Assembly (NCBI GenBank): GCA_947499005.1 | Contig: CANMML010000001.1 | Location: forward strand, 186,001-250,000 | DNA length: 64,000 bases | From: an uncultured Aquimarina sp. | Lineage (GTDB): Bacteria; Bacteroidota; Bacteroidia; Flavobacteriales; Flavobacteriaceae | Direction: 5' to 3' | Part shown: in pieces, positions 1 to 9,735 of the stretch | Layout: each line of letters begins with the position of its first letter | How positions within the stretch are numbered: position 1 is the first letter of the stretch | Notes under the pieces: model-generated | Told to the model about the DNA's origin: nothing | Databases searched by the model: none | What the model saw: only the letters and a program-made list of their open reading frames with translations | Made by a program: the position numbers and the translations under genes

Positions 1-1
1 T

Positions 2-2053
2 GCGATCGATCAAACGAATACGGATGGAAGGCCTGCGGTAATTCTTCTTAAGCGAGGAACGTATACGATCAATAAATCTATAAGAATGAAATCGAATATC
101 ATTCTTAGAGGAGAAGATAAAAATGCAGTTAAATTAAATGTTACCATTCGCTCAGATGGAGATAGATCTCGTACTGCTTTAGAATTTAGGAATGTCTCTA
201 AAGCCGCTTTAGAAGATATGAGTTTCGAATATATTCCGCCCAAATCAATAACGCTTTACGACGATAGAAATGTTGATAGGAATAAATTTTGTGGCGATCG
301 GTGCTTTGGAAACAACCCAGGAGGAGAGCGTAACATGTATGTCTCATTTTTAAAGATGGATAGAGGTACGAAAAACTGTTGGGTAGACAATTGTAATTTC
401 AAAAATTCGGGGACAGACCCTTTTGAGATTAGTGCAAATAACAACACCTTTAGAAGAAATTTTGTAGATGCTTGTTTCAACAAAGGAGGGGGAGGAAATG
501 GATATTATGATATCAAAGGAGATTATAATTTAATAACTGATGAAAGAGTAAGACGTATTCGACATTTTGCGATTCAGAATGGGGCAAAATACAATGTCGT
601 TATTGGCTGTAATTTTGAAGTTGATGTCAATTTTCATAATGGAGATGATGGTTTTAATTTAGTTGAAGGTAATGTTGTCAAGAGTGAGCGTTGGAGATCA
701 TGGGGGGCTTTTGCATCTGGAGGAGCTAGATTTGGTCATGATAGACCTGGGAATAACAATATTATATTTAATAATGAAAGTAGTGGAAGAGGAAGCTCTG
801 CTGATTTTTCAAGTGATAGGAAAGTCTTTGTTTTTGATCAATATAGCGAACCAAGATTACTAAATAATAATCCACCACGAGGGAATACTTTCTATCCTGT
901 TATTTTAAATGGAGGAGGTTCAACTCCACCGCCACCACCGCCACCTTCTGGAGGAGGAGATTCTGGGAATTCTAATGATTTGGCTCGTGGTAAATCAGCC
1001 TTTCAATCGAGTACATATTCTTCAAATACAGGTGCTGATAAAGCTGTAGACGGAAATGAGAGTACATTTAATCATACTCAAAAGGAAAACAACCCTTGGT
1101 GGGAAGTTGATTTGGGAAGTATAAAGAATATCAAGGAAGTTAAAATATGGAATAGAGGCGATTGTTGTCAAAATCGTTTAAGCAATTTTGATATACGTAT
1201 TTACAATAGCCGTGGAGGAAATCAAGTGAAATCGGTATCTGTATCAGGGCAACCTAGTGCTAATGGAAGTACATATCAAATCAATGCATCTGGACGTGTT
1301 GTTAGAGTACAGTTAAGAGGAAATGATAGATTTCTCCATATGGATCAAATTAGTGTTATCGAAGGCAGTGCTTCAAATGACAATAATAATGATGATGGAG
1401 CTCCTTTTGGTAAGGTAATATCATTAAAGAAATCGGGAGGAGATAAACGTTATGTTACTGTTGAAAATAATAATGAATTAGTTGCCAATAGAACTAGAGT
1501 AGGAACTTGGGAAAAGTTTCGTGTAGACCAGCATCCAAGTGGCGGTGTAGCTTTATTCTCACTAAAAAATAATAAATATGTGCAGTCTAATGGTACAAGT
1601 ACTAGCAGTGCTTTACGTGCTCAAGGAAATAGTCCTAGAGGTTGGGAACGGTTCCGTTGGCAAAGTAAAGGAGCAGGAAAAGTAGCTTTATATAGTTACA
1701 CGGTTAAAAAATGGGTGCAAGCCTCATGGAGAACAGATAACGCTAAAGTAATTCCTAGAGGAAATGAAGATCGAGGTTGGGAAACATTTGAATGGAAAGA
1801 GGTTTCGGGTAAATTGACAGAAGATGCAATTACAGATATTTCGTTGTTGGCATATCCAAATCCTGTATTAAATGGATCAGTAACTTTAAAAGGGCTAACG
1901 GAAGGAACTATTAGAATTATAGATGTATCGGGGCAAATGATTCAGGAAATTCCAGTAGAAAATTCACAGTTGGTATTGGATGTTAGTAATTTTCAATCAG
2001 GAATATATTTTGTTAAAAATAATGCTGAAACATTAAAATTAGTGATACAATAA
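2..2053 (+). CDS. Secreted right-handed beta-helix protein with F-type lectin, fascin-like and T9SS sorting domains (5' truncated)
   Basis: The reading frame is open from base 2, before the first Met at 86, so the gene starts outside the window. Counting from that Met, residues 1 to about 275 are Asn/Gly-rich beta-helix sequence of the pectate/alginate-lyase type. A poly-Pro linker lies near residue 282. Residues about 296-426 form a fucolectin (F5/8C-like) sugar-binding domain with WWEVDLG and a DCC..RL segment. Residues about 439-573 look like a fascin/beta-trefoil-like domain with repeated WE.F motifs. The last 65 residues are a type A T9SS sorting domain (YPNPV ... GIYFVK). It is probably a cell-surface or secreted polysaccharide lyase or binding protein. 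The catalytic family cannot be fixed because the N-terminus is missing. Confidence 0.85.
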   Translation, partial: AIDQTNTDGRPAVILLKRGTYTINKSIRMKSNIILRGEDKNAVKLNVTIRSDGDRSRTALEFRNVSKAALEDMSFEYIPPKSITLYDDRNVDRNKFCGDRCFGNNPGGERNMYVSFLKMDRGTKNCWVDNCNFKNSGTDPFEISANNNTFRRNFVDACFNKGGGGNGYYDIKGDYNLITDERVRRIRHFAIQNGAKYNVVIGCNFEVDVNFHNGDDGFNLVEGNVVKSERWRSWGAFASGGARFGHDRPGNNNIIFNNESSGRGSSADFSSDRKVFVFDQYSEPRLLNNNPPRGNTFYPVILNGGGSTPPPPPPPSGGGDSGNSNDLARGKSAFQSSTYSSNTGADKAVDGNESTFNHTQKENNPWWEVDLGSIKNIKEVKIWNRGDCCQNRLSNFDIRIYNSRGGNQVKSVSVSGQPSANGSTYQINASGRVVRVQLRGNDRFLHMDQISVIEGSASNDNNNDDGAPFGKVISLKKSGGDKRYVTVENNNELVANRTRVGTWEKFRVDQHPSGGVALFSLKNNKYVQSNGTSTSSALRAQGNSPRGWERFRWQSKGAGKVALYSYTVKKWVQASWRTDNAKVIPRGNEDRGWETFEWKEVSGKLTEDAITDISLLAYPNPVLNGSVTLKGLTEGTIRIIDVSGQMIQEIPVENSQLVLDVSNFQSGIYFVKNNAETLKLVIQ

Positions 2054-2079
2054 GTAATATTAGCAATTCTTTAAGGAGA

Positions 2080-2122
2080 GGCTATCCAAGATTCATCATT
2101 TTGAATTTGGATAGCCTTTTTT
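2080..2122 (+). terminator. Intrinsic terminator after the beta-helix gene
   Basis: The arms GGCTATCCAA and TTGGATAGCC pair over 10 bp and are followed by a T run, 27 bases after the stop codon. Confidence 0.85.
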
Positions 2123-2651
2123 GTTTCTAGGTTGAAGAGAATCGTCTTTATCTATCGATAAATTATACTAACCTTCTGTACTTTATTGAATGTTGCAAAT
2201 ACTGTAATATTTAGATCATTTATGAGGGGAAATAGTAAAATTTGGACTAGAGAAAATCTAGCAAATCTTGCATTCAATTTCCGACTGTTTTATAATTTAT
2301 ATTAATAGAGTTATGATATTTAAAACGATGGTAGACGTCTATTTATATGATTGTAATGTATCTTTTGGAGGAGTTTAATGCATCAAATTTCAAGGTGTCA
2401 AGTACGTCAAAAACTATGGTTAAATAATAAAAATGATGCATTCCGTTTATTAAGAGTATTTAGGGCATTGCCTATTATTCCTATAGTCACTTTGTTAAAT
2501 GTCATAACTTTATGTTAGCAATCATTTCACTTACAAGCCCACTTAATGGTACGTTGGTGTTTTACTTCGATTATTTCAATCAATGCATGTCAATTATCCT
2601 TAAAGCACGGAATGAGGAACCCAAAAGAATAAAGATTTGAAAACAGATAAA
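2123..2651. other. Intergenic region without a supported gene
   Basis: This stretch of about 530 bp is AT-rich and lies between the terminator of the beta-helix gene and the GH5 gene. I see no convincing coding sequence. A short frame from about 2378 has no recognisable features. The GH5 promoter must lie here. Confidence 0.5.
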
Positions 2652-3890
2652 ATGAAAAACTTCTTATTAGAAATTAAATTTAGAAAGCTTGTAGTTGTAA
2701 TTGGTTTTTTGACCATTTCTACATTGTTTTCTAACTGCGATAGTTCGGATAGTGGAGATACATCCACGAGCAATTCTCAAAACCCTCCATCTGAAGGAGA
2801 ACAAAATCCGCCAGATGTCCCTTCTAATGAATTGCCAACAGCCGACGTATCACCTGGAACGCCAGGAGTTGGTCAAGCAAGAGATATTTCTTCTTTTGAA
2901 TTGGTATCGGAATTAGGCCCAGGTTGGAACTTGGGAAACAGTTTCGATGTTGTTAATAAAGACAAAACAGCATGGGGAAATCCATTACCTTCTAAAGCGA
3001 TCATTGATCAAGTGGCCAATAGAGGATTCAAGTTACTTCGTGTACCTGTTACTTGGGAATGGGATCAAGATGATAATGCTCCTTTTACGATTGAACTGGA
3101 TTATCTAAAGAGAATTCAAAAAGTAGTAGACTATGGTTTTCAGAATAAAATGCACGTAATTATAGATTTGCACCATGATAATGAATGGGCAAAGCCTTTA
3201 CCTTCTTTTGAGGCAAATGCAAATAGACGAATGAAAAGTCTATGGACCCAAGTAGCAACCTATTTCGAACAGTATAATGACTCTTTAATTTTTGAAGTGA
3301 TGAATGAGCCTCGAATCAAAAACATCCCTCAAGAATGGACAGGAGGAACTGCTTCTGGGCAAACAATTATCAATGGGTATTTGAAAACTGGTGTCGATGC
3401 TATAAGAGCCACTGGAGGGAATAACAGCTTAAGACATCTTATGATACCAACTTGGGCTGCAAGTACGCATCCTGATGCAATGAATCGATTAGTGATACCT
3501 AATAATGATCCTAAAGCGATTGTTTCTTTACATACTTATTTTCCATTCAATTTTACATTAGATGAATCTTCAAATGCATCTAATACATGGGGTTCCGATC
3601 AGGAAAAGAATAGTTTGATTAATGAGTTTAATCGCATAAGGCAAAAATGGATTGTAGAAAATAATCGTCCTATCATACTTGGTGAATGGGGAGTAAGAAC
3701 AGAGCGCCCTGTAAATGAACGAACGAATTATGCTGCTTTTTATGTCAAAGAGGCATCGGAGAGAGGTTTGCCAACCATTCTTTGGGATGATGGTGGTGGT
3801 ATAGGAGTTTTAAATAGAAGAACACTTAATTGGAATACGGATGAGTTTATTGATGCAATTATCAATAATACAAGCTCTATTTCTTTTTAA
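2652..3890 (+). CDS. GH5 endoglucanase-like lipoprotein
   Basis: Cellulase-like glycoside hydrolase family 5 protein, expected to cleave beta-1,4-glucans or a related polysaccharide at the cell surface. The ATG at 2652 begins a basic, hydrophobic signal peptide ending in a lipobox (LFSNC), followed by a Ser/Pro/Asn-rich linker. GH5 signatures are GWNLGNSFD at the start of the catalytic domain, VIIDLHHD, the acid/base motif VMNEP near residue 216 and the nucleophile motif GEWG near residue 343. The length of about 412 aa is normal for a single-domain GH5. A TTG five codons upstream is possible but would give a poorer signal peptide. It follows a beta-helix gene in the same direction, so both may act on polysaccharide. 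Confidence 0.9.
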   Translation: MKNFLLEIKFRKLVVVIGFLTISTLFSNCDSSDSGDTSTSNSQNPPSEGEQNPPDVPSNELPTADVSPGTPGVGQARDISSFELVSELGPGWNLGNSFDVVNKDKTAWGNPLPSKAIIDQVANRGFKLLRVPVTWEWDQDDNAPFTIELDYLKRIQKVVDYGFQNKMHVIIDLHHDNEWAKPLPSFEANANRRMKSLWTQVATYFEQYNDSLIFEVMNEPRIKNIPQEWTGGTASGQTIINGYLKTGVDAIRATGGNNSLRHLMIPTWAASTHPDAMNRLVIPNNDPKAIVSLHTYFPFNFTLDESSNASNTWGSDQEKNSLINEFNRIRQKWIVENNRPIILGEWGVRTERPVNERTNYAAFYVKEASERGLPTILWDDGGGIGVLNRRTLNWNTDEFIDAIINNTSSISF

Positions 3891-4045
3891 TTCTGAAATA
3901 TGGATTGAATTCCTCGATGCTTACATTGAATTTTAAGAAAAGTAATTTTTAGCTATATGTTTCGCATGCTTGTATAGAAGTAGTTGATTTATAAACTTTA
4001 CTGCACTAATTTGTCTGAAAATTGCTGCGAACAAGCTAAGAATGT

Positions 4046-4077
4046 AAAAAGGTCGCTGTAAAAGCGACCTTTTTTTA
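4046..4077 (+). terminator. Bidirectional intrinsic terminator
   Basis: GGTCGC and GCGACC form a stem flanked by an A run on the left and a T run on the right. It can end the GH5 transcript on the plus strand and the convergent vWA gene on the minus strand. Confidence 0.8.
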
Positions 4078-4191
4078 ATGCTCATTTTTTAATTGAAATC
4101 CCCCAATTTCAATTAATACTTTGGCATCATTAAACCCGTATTCTGCATTAGAATTTCGATACGGGATAGATTTTTTAATGTGGAATGAGGG

Positions 4192-6120
4192 TTAAAGCCC
4201 TTCTGCCAAATCAATCAGTCTTGTAAACTCAGCGCGATACCCAAATTCATCCTTAGATTTACTAGTACTCGCTAAGGACTTTACGTTCTTTAATTTGAAA
4301 TCCCCTTTATATTCAGAATCTCTAAGTAACATTCCGAATGCAGCTACAGCACTTGAAAATCTAAAATCCTCAGAAGTTTCCGTTAAAGGCACTACGTTTT
4401 TTGAAATAGCTTTAGTAATAAGAACGCTTTCTTTTCCTTTAGGTTGCTTGTAACGAAATTTTACTGTAGCTAATTCTGCTTCATAAATACCTGCGGGTTT
4501 TGCGACCGTTTGATATTTTAGAGTAGACGTAGCCGAAGCTCCTGATTTCTTAGGAACAATTTCATACAAAGCAGTAACGGTATGTCCAGCCCCAAGTTCA
4601 CCAGCATCTTTTTTGTCATCATCAAAATCTTCGGCATTTAGTTTTCTGTTTTCATAACCTACGAGGCGGTAGCTTTCAACATGATTAGGATTAAATTCAA
4701 CCTGAATTTTTACATCCTTTGCTATGGTATGCATTGTGCCTCCAAATTCTTGAACAAATACTTTTTGTGCCTCTAATAAATTATCGATGTAGGCATAATT
4801 TCCATTTCCTTTATCAGCTATGATTTCCATTTTAGAATCTTTATAATTCCCCATTCCAAAGCCAGTCACAGAGATAAAGATGTCTTGATCACGATGAGCA
4901 ACAATTAAATCTTCAATATTGCTATTGGAAGAAGCTCCAACATTAAAGTCTCCATCAGTTGCTAATATGATACGATTGTTACCTTTTTTGATAAAGTTGT
5001 CTTTAGCTACTTTGTAAGCCAATTTTAAACCAGCTCCACCAGCGGTACTTCCACCAGCATGTAGATTATCCAAAGCGCTCAATATTTTTTCTTTGTGATC
5101 ACCCGAAGTAGATTTCAATACTAAACCAGAATTTCCAGCATATACCACAATAGCAACTCTATCTTTTTCACGCATTTGATTCACCAAAAGCTTGAAAGCC
5201 TTTTTAAGTAGCGGTAATTTATTACTATCACTCATCGAACCAGAGACATCAATAAGGAATACCAAATTATTAGCAGGTGCTTCGTCCAAGTCAATGTTTT
5301 TTCCTTGAATTCCCAGGTGTAATAAATAGTTGTCATGATTCCATGGGCAATGGGATAACTCTTGATTGATCGAAAAAGGGTGCTCGTCCGTTGGTTGCGT
5401 ATAATTATAGTTGAAATAATTAATCATTTCCTCCACACGAACCGCATCTTTTGGAGGTTTTTGACCATTCATCAAAAAACGGCGCATGTTACTATATGAA
5501 GCCGCATCCACATCAATAGAAAAGGTAGAAAGTGGTGTTTGTAATGGATTTTTAAATCCATTTTCTTTGATTTGGGCATAGTCTTCGTTGTCTTGAGGGA
5601 TGCTTGGAATAGGGCATTGATAACAATGGATACTATTAGCTCCTCTAATTCTGACTTTAGAAGCACTTCCAGGAGCACTTTGGATATTGAGACCAGTTAC
5701 TTGGCCTTGTAGTGCTTTGGAGGTTTTGGAACTTGATTTTCTATTGATTCTTCTTCTCTTTACTTTAGAAATACTAGCAGTATATTCACTTTTTTTTACT
5801 TTACCGTATCCTACAACAATAACTTCATCTAATGCTTGTTCGTTAATTTCAAGATCTACATCTATAATTGATTTTTCTTTTACGATTACTTTTTTGGTTA
5901 TAAAACCAGTATAAGTGAATAAAAGAACTTCTCCTTTAGCAGTTTCAATAGAATAGTTACCATCAAAATCGGTTTGTGTACCTTGGGATTTTCCTTCAAT
6001 AGAAACAGCTACACCTGGTAGTGCTAGACCTTCCCCAGTAACTGTTCCAGAAATAGTCATTGTTTTTGAAAAGCAAGTAAGTGTGCTTACGAGAAACATA
6101 AGTGTGCATATGGTTTTCAT
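4192..6120 (-). CDS. von Willebrand factor A domain protein with carboxypeptidase-regulatory-like and SusC-plug-like N-terminus
   Basis: 642 aa. A signal peptide is followed by a carboxypeptidase-regulatory-like beta-sandwich (about residues 20-95; GVAVSIEGKSQGTQTDFDG). Next comes a TonB-box/plug-like stretch (VIVVGYGKVKK ... LQGQVTGLNIQ ... RIRGANS) as found at the start of SusC receptors, but with no beta-barrel after it. The rest is a YfbK-type module: a vWF_A N-terminal domain (VEEMINYFNYNY), a vWA domain with an intact MIDAS motif DVSGS near residue 291, and a C-terminal DUF3520-like part. It is probably an exported, metal-dependent adhesion or protein-interaction factor. The plug-like segment suggests an origin by fusion with a SusC gene. 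It is divergent from the ECF sigma gene at 6470. Confidence 0.88.
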   Translation of the reverse strand: MKTICTLMFLVSTLTCFSKTMTISGTVTGEGLALPGVAVSIEGKSQGTQTDFDGNYSIETAKGEVLLFTYTGFITKKVIVKEKSIIDVDLEINEQALDEVIVVGYGKVKKSEYTASISKVKRRRINRKSSSKTSKALQGQVTGLNIQSAPGSASKVRIRGANSIHCYQCPIPSIPQDNEDYAQIKENGFKNPLQTPLSTFSIDVDAASYSNMRRFLMNGQKPPKDAVRVEEMINYFNYNYTQPTDEHPFSINQELSHCPWNHDNYLLHLGIQGKNIDLDEAPANNLVFLIDVSGSMSDSNKLPLLKKAFKLLVNQMREKDRVAIVVYAGNSGLVLKSTSGDHKEKILSALDNLHAGGSTAGGAGLKLAYKVAKDNFIKKGNNRIILATDGDFNVGASSNSNIEDLIVAHRDQDIFISVTGFGMGNYKDSKMEIIADKGNGNYAYIDNLLEAQKVFVQEFGGTMHTIAKDVKIQVEFNPNHVESYRLVGYENRKLNAEDFDDDKKDAGELGAGHTVTALYEIVPKKSGASATSTLKYQTVAKPAGIYEAELATVKFRYKQPKGKESVLITKAISKNVVPLTETSEDFRFSSAVAAFGMLLRDSEYKGDFKLKNVKSLASTSKSKDEFGYRAEFTRLIDLAEGL

Positions 6121-6469
6121 AGTTATAATATGATTTAGTGAAACATTCTTTTGCTAATAGGATGCAGCTGTTTTTACAATTCCATAAAAATTTTTGAAAA
6201 AAATAAGGTTGAAGATCGAGGGTTGGAGGTTGAGTGTTGAAGATAGGGAAGTGTAGAACCTTGAGCGTCAGTCGAAGGGTGGTATTGAAAGGAAAGGAAT
6301 TTCAAGGTCTAGAGACAGAAGACCGAAGTCGGAAGTCAGAAGCTTGATGTTGAAAAAAACTATCCCCTATTAACTACCGTCTATCACCTAAAAAAACCGA
6401 CAACTAATAACAGGCAACAGATAACTGATAACCCTCTACCTTTTACCCAAAACTTATTATCTTTCCAAA
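6121..6469. repeat. Intergenic region of degenerate short repeats
   Basis: About 350 bp between divergent genes. The sequence is made of imperfect short repeats (gaagatcgaggg, ggaagtcagaag, acaactaataac, gataactgataac) with no coding signal. It also contains a variant of the GAGCGCAGTCGAAG element at about 6263-6277. Promoters for both flanking genes must be near the ends. Confidence 0.55.
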
Positions 6470-7066
6470 GTGAAGTTTCGTAAAAGAAATATTAAAAGTC
6501 GATCAGATGAGGATTTGGTAGCGGAATACCAAAAAGATGGGAGCCTAGAAGTTTTAGGAGTTCTTTACGAACGCTATATGCCTTTAGTCTATGGAGTTTG
6601 CTTAAAATATTTAAAGAATAGAGCGAATAGTCAAGATGCCGTCACACAGATTTTTGAGTTACTGATAGAACAAGTTAGTAAACATGAAATCAAAACCTTT
6701 AAAAGTTGGTTGTATGGGGTATCTCGAAATTATTGCTTAATGCAATTGCGGAGTCAACAAACACAAAAATCAAAGATGATCGTACTTTCAGATACTTCTT
6801 TTATGGAAAATAACATGGAAGCGCATCATACTAATGAAGAGTCTTTGGTTTTAGATCAAAAAACAAAAGCATTGAATGCATGTTTAGCAACATTGAAGGA
6901 TTTACAGCGTAAATGTGTAGAAGCATTTTTCTTTGAGGAAAAGTGTTATCAAGAAATTGCTGATGAAGTGCAAATAGATGAAAAACAGGTGAAAAGTAGC
7001 TTGCAAAATGGGAAACGTAATTTGAAAATATGTCTTCAGAAAACGGCTAAAGTCAATTATGCATAA
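6470..7066 (+). CDS. ECF-type RNA polymerase sigma-70 factor
   Basis: 198 aa with a GTG start. The N-terminal region 2 (DLVAEYQKDGS..VLGVLYERYMPLVYGVCLKYL) and C-terminal region 4 (CVEAFFFEEKCYQEIADEVQIDEKQVKSSLQNGKRNL) are both recognisable, separated by a short variable linker. It overlaps the next gene by 8 nt. That gene encodes a membrane protein with a cytosolic N-terminus, the usual layout of sigma/anti-sigma pairs in this phylum. The signal sensed cannot be read from the sequence. Confidence 0.9.
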   Translation: MKFRKRNIKSRSDEDLVAEYQKDGSLEVLGVLYERYMPLVYGVCLKYLKNRANSQDAVTQIFELLIEQVSKHEIKTFKSWLYGVSRNYCLMQLRSQQTQKSKMIVLSDTSFMENNMEAHHTNEESLVLDQKTKALNACLATLKDLQRKCVEAFFFEEKCYQEIADEVQIDEKQVKSSLQNGKRNLKICLQKTAKVNYA

Positions 7067-8444
7067 AGGAAAAATTACATATCAATATGTAGTAAATTAT
7101 TTGAAAAGAAAACTTTCTAATAAGGAGAGATATGCTTTAGAAAAAGAAGCGTTAGATGACTCTTTTTTGGAAGATGCTTTAGATGGTTTTGAAACCCTAG
7201 ATGTTGGTGATTTGGAAAATGATATTGAGCTACTCTCCAAAGAAATAAAATCACAAAGTGCTCCTTCAACATCTTCCTTTAACTATTTATACCCAATTGC
7301 AGCATCTTTATTATTGTTATTAGGATTTTCTTTTTGGTGGTTTTCTCATGATAAAACAATCGTAGCACCAGAGATTGTTTATGAAGTGATAGAAAAAGAA
7401 GAAATACTACAAGATTTAGACTCTCTATCTATTACAACGCCTGAAGTTGCTTTTCAAGAAGAAAAGACTGTGGATATAGAAGAACCTACAGGTAAAAAAA
7501 TAGCTGAACCTGTAACCTCAAAAAAAGTAGTTGAAGAAGAAGTAGGAATTCAACATGAAGAGGTGGGGCTAGATGAAATTCTCGAAGAAGCAGCCGTAGT
7601 TTCAGATAGTAATGAGGTGAATGATGATATAGAAAATCCACTAGAAGATACTGTCAAAGAAGTTGAAGCTGTAGTTGCAATACCAGAAGACAGTCAGAAA
7701 ACTTCATCACAGTCCTCTTTTAGAAAAGAGGTATCCAAACCAAAGAAATTTAACGGAAACCAAAAAAAGGTTGAAATTTCTACTGCTACAATTGAAGTAG
7801 AGAGTGAAGGACAAGTGTTGTCGCAAAAATTAGAAACGCCTTTCCCACAAATTACCATTTCGGGACAGGTAACTTCTGATGGCGAACCTTTAGAAGGAGT
7901 TTCTGTACTGATTAGAGGAGGCGATATTGATGCTATGGTAGAAACAGATGCTAAAGGCAATTATTTAATTTCTACTAAGAAAGGTACAACTTTAAGCTTT
8001 TATTATTTCGGATACGAAAGAAAAGAATTTCTCATCGATACATCCCAAAAATTAGATATTGAATTGTTAGGGCTGGTAGAAGATTTGTTTCAAGCAGTAG
8101 AGAACAATAACCTTGGCGAAGAAGCCGAAAAACAAGAATATACAACTGTAGTAATAGAAGCAATACCGTTTAATAGTAGTATAGAGAATTTTAAAATTTG
8201 GGTACAAAATAGATTAGACATCGAATATCCAGAGGTTGTATTTAACCAGAACATTACCTTAGAATTGAATGTTGATTCTTTTGGGAGTGTTTCAATACTC
8301 AAATCTCTTTCCTATTTAAGCAAAGATCAAAAAAAGGCATTTAAAGATATCATAGATAAGAGCTACGAATGGACTCCTGCTCAAAATAAAGATGAAAAGA
8401 ATATTTCGAGTACCCTAATTATAACTTTTGAATTCAGAAAGTAA
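7059..8444 (+). CDS. Membrane protein with carboxypeptidase-regulatory-like domain, probable partner of the sigma factor
   Basis: 461 aa. The N-terminal about 80 residues are soluble and acidic. One membrane segment follows at about residues 80-100 (YPIAASLLLLLGFSFWWF). Then comes a long acidic, low-complexity stretch (about 110-260), a carboxypeptidase-regulatory-like domain (ITISGQVTSDGEPLEGVSVLIRG, about 265-345), and a C-terminal region resembling the TonB C-terminal fold (about 370-461). It overlaps the sigma gene by 8 nt and is probably translationally coupled to it. An anti-sigma or sigma-regulating role is inferred only from position and topology. Confidence 0.75.
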   Translation: MHKGKITYQYVVNYLKRKLSNKERYALEKEALDDSFLEDALDGFETLDVGDLENDIELLSKEIKSQSAPSTSSFNYLYPIAASLLLLLGFSFWWFSHDKTIVAPEIVYEVIEKEEILQDLDSLSITTPEVAFQEEKTVDIEEPTGKKIAEPVTSKKVVEEEVGIQHEEVGLDEILEEAAVVSDSNEVNDDIENPLEDTVKEVEAVVAIPEDSQKTSSQSSFRKEVSKPKKFNGNQKKVEISTATIEVESEGQVLSQKLETPFPQITISGQVTSDGEPLEGVSVLIRGGDIDAMVETDAKGNYLISTKKGTTLSFYYFGYERKEFLIDTSQKLDIELLGLVEDLFQAVENNNLGEEAEKQEYTTVVIEAIPFNSSIENFKIWVQNRLDIEYPEVVFNQNITLELNVDSFGSVSILKSLSYLSKDQKKAFKDIIDKSYEWTPAQNKDEKNISSTLIITFEFRK

Positions 8445-8464
8445 TCTTAATTTCCAAATAGTTC

Positions 8465-8497
8465 TCGATATATCCCGATATGAAATCGGGATACTCG
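8465..8497. repeat. Inverted repeat
   Basis: TATCCCGAT and ATCGGGATA form a 9-bp stem with a 5-nt loop, extended by CTCGA / TCGA on the outside. No T run follows, so it is more like a REP-type element than a clean terminator. Confidence 0.5.
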
Positions 8498-8560
8498 AAC
8501 TGACATTTTCAGACTTTTAAATTTATAACTGGTCAATTATAATAGGTGTAAGATTGTTAC

Positions 8561-9562
8561 TTACTTAGAAACTTTAATCGAATAACTTGTAAAAATTTCT
8601 TTTCCAATATTAAAATGAATATCATAAAAGCCTTTGTGTTTAAAAGCATAAGAGATTTTCAAGAGATCATCTTGCTGTATAATTTCAGCATCTAAAGGCT
8701 GATTATTTGTAATCATAGAAATAGCAGGAATTTCATTAGACGATGAATGACATAATTTGAATTGGAATTCTATAGGAACACCTTTTTTAGCCCTTATATT
8801 TATGTTTTTAGGAAAAACAGGAGTGATATTATTATTGAAGGCATCGTCATAAATAATAGGTCCTTCTACAAATTCTTCGAATGTAAGATTGTCATTGAGT
8901 AGCGTCCATTTTTTTTCTAATGGGAAATGACTCTTTTTGAAAATTTCAGGAGAAGCAAGAAAGTATCCACCGTTAAAATCAAAGACAAATTCATCTTTAT
9001 CTATAAAATAGTATCCACTAGCTAAAGTTGCGTCGCACAGGTACCATTTGTTGTTTAGTCTAACAGCATTCCAAGAATGATTTGGAACATCAATTTCTGG
9101 AAAAGGATAAGTACTTGATTTTAAATATCCGTTTACAATGGTATTTTCAATACCTGCCATCAAAGCCATTTCTTGGATAAGATAAGCATAGCCAGTGCAA
9201 ACAGTCGATTTATTTATCAATAGGTTTTTGAAAAACTTTTTATTGTATGACGCATTCCAACTAGAAAATGCTAAACTATCTGAACGGTATTTTTTTCTTT
9301 TGCGACTTACCTTTTCAACCAGATGATGACTACTAGAAATATTAGTACTTACCCATATGAAAATAGCTCGAAATTTATCGAAATCATTGTCAAATTGATG
9401 GGTTAATTGATAACTAAGCCGAGGTAATTTTTTTAAACTATACCCTTTAAACACTTTTGCAATACTATCAGGTTTAGAAAAGTCTCTTTCAGCTAAATCT
9501 AATGATTGGCTATAGATGTTTAAAGAAGAAAATATAAATAGAGTTACGAAAATAAGTTTCAT
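8561..9562 (-). CDS. Exported transglutaminase-like superfamily protein
   Basis: The start at 9562 (MKLIFVTLFIF) gives a clean signal peptide; a longer frame upstream adds 26 unlikely residues. The mature protein has a papain-like transglutaminase core with the expected triad: Cys in STVCTGYAYL, His in NHSWNAV and Asp in WYLCDAT. Eukaryotic members such as kyphoscoliosis peptidase share this layout. The C-terminal about 100 residues may form a beta-sandwich. It is probably a periplasmic or surface protease or crosslinking enzyme; the substrate is unknown. Confidence 0.85.
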   Translation of the reverse strand: MKLIFVTLFIFSSLNIYSQSLDLAERDFSKPDSIAKVFKGYSLKKLPRLSYQLTHQFDNDFDKFRAIFIWVSTNISSSHHLVEKVSRKRKKYRSDSLAFSSWNASYNKKFFKNLLINKSTVCTGYAYLIQEMALMAGIENTIVNGYLKSSTYPFPEIDVPNHSWNAVRLNNKWYLCDATLASGYYFIDKDEFVFDFNGGYFLASPEIFKKSHFPLEKKWTLLNDNLTFEEFVEGPIIYDDAFNNNITPVFPKNINIRAKKGVPIEFQFKLCHSSSNEIPAISMITNNQPLDAEIIQQDDLLKISYAFKHKGFYDIHFNIGKEIFTSYSIKVSK

Positions 9563-9619
9563 AAAAGTGTTAGATACAAATTGGTTTTGAATTGAAAATA
9601 AATTCTTAAAATTAAGAAT

Positions 9620-9712
9620 GTTGTCATTCCTTGCTGACAAGGAATCTCATCTATTGGTTTTAAAATTGTGATGAGATCCTGATTTCAATAGCTATCAGAA
9701 TCAGGATGACAC
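9620..9712. repeat. REP-like imperfect inverted repeat
   Basis: GTCATTCCTTG...GGAATCTCAT on the left is mirrored by ATGAGATCCTGA...TCAGGATGACAC on the right. Related GTCA..ATTC text recurs near 16168-16192. It lies between two minus-strand genes and may act as a processing or termination element. Confidence 0.55.
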
Positions 9713-9735
9713 AACTCTTATTTTAATACAGCAGT

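Noticed and set aside
2378-2518. Short frame ATGCATCAAATTTC... between the beta-helix gene and the GH5 gene.
   Set aside because: About 46 codons, no family, no duplicate copy, no terminator or promoter; indistinguishable from chance.
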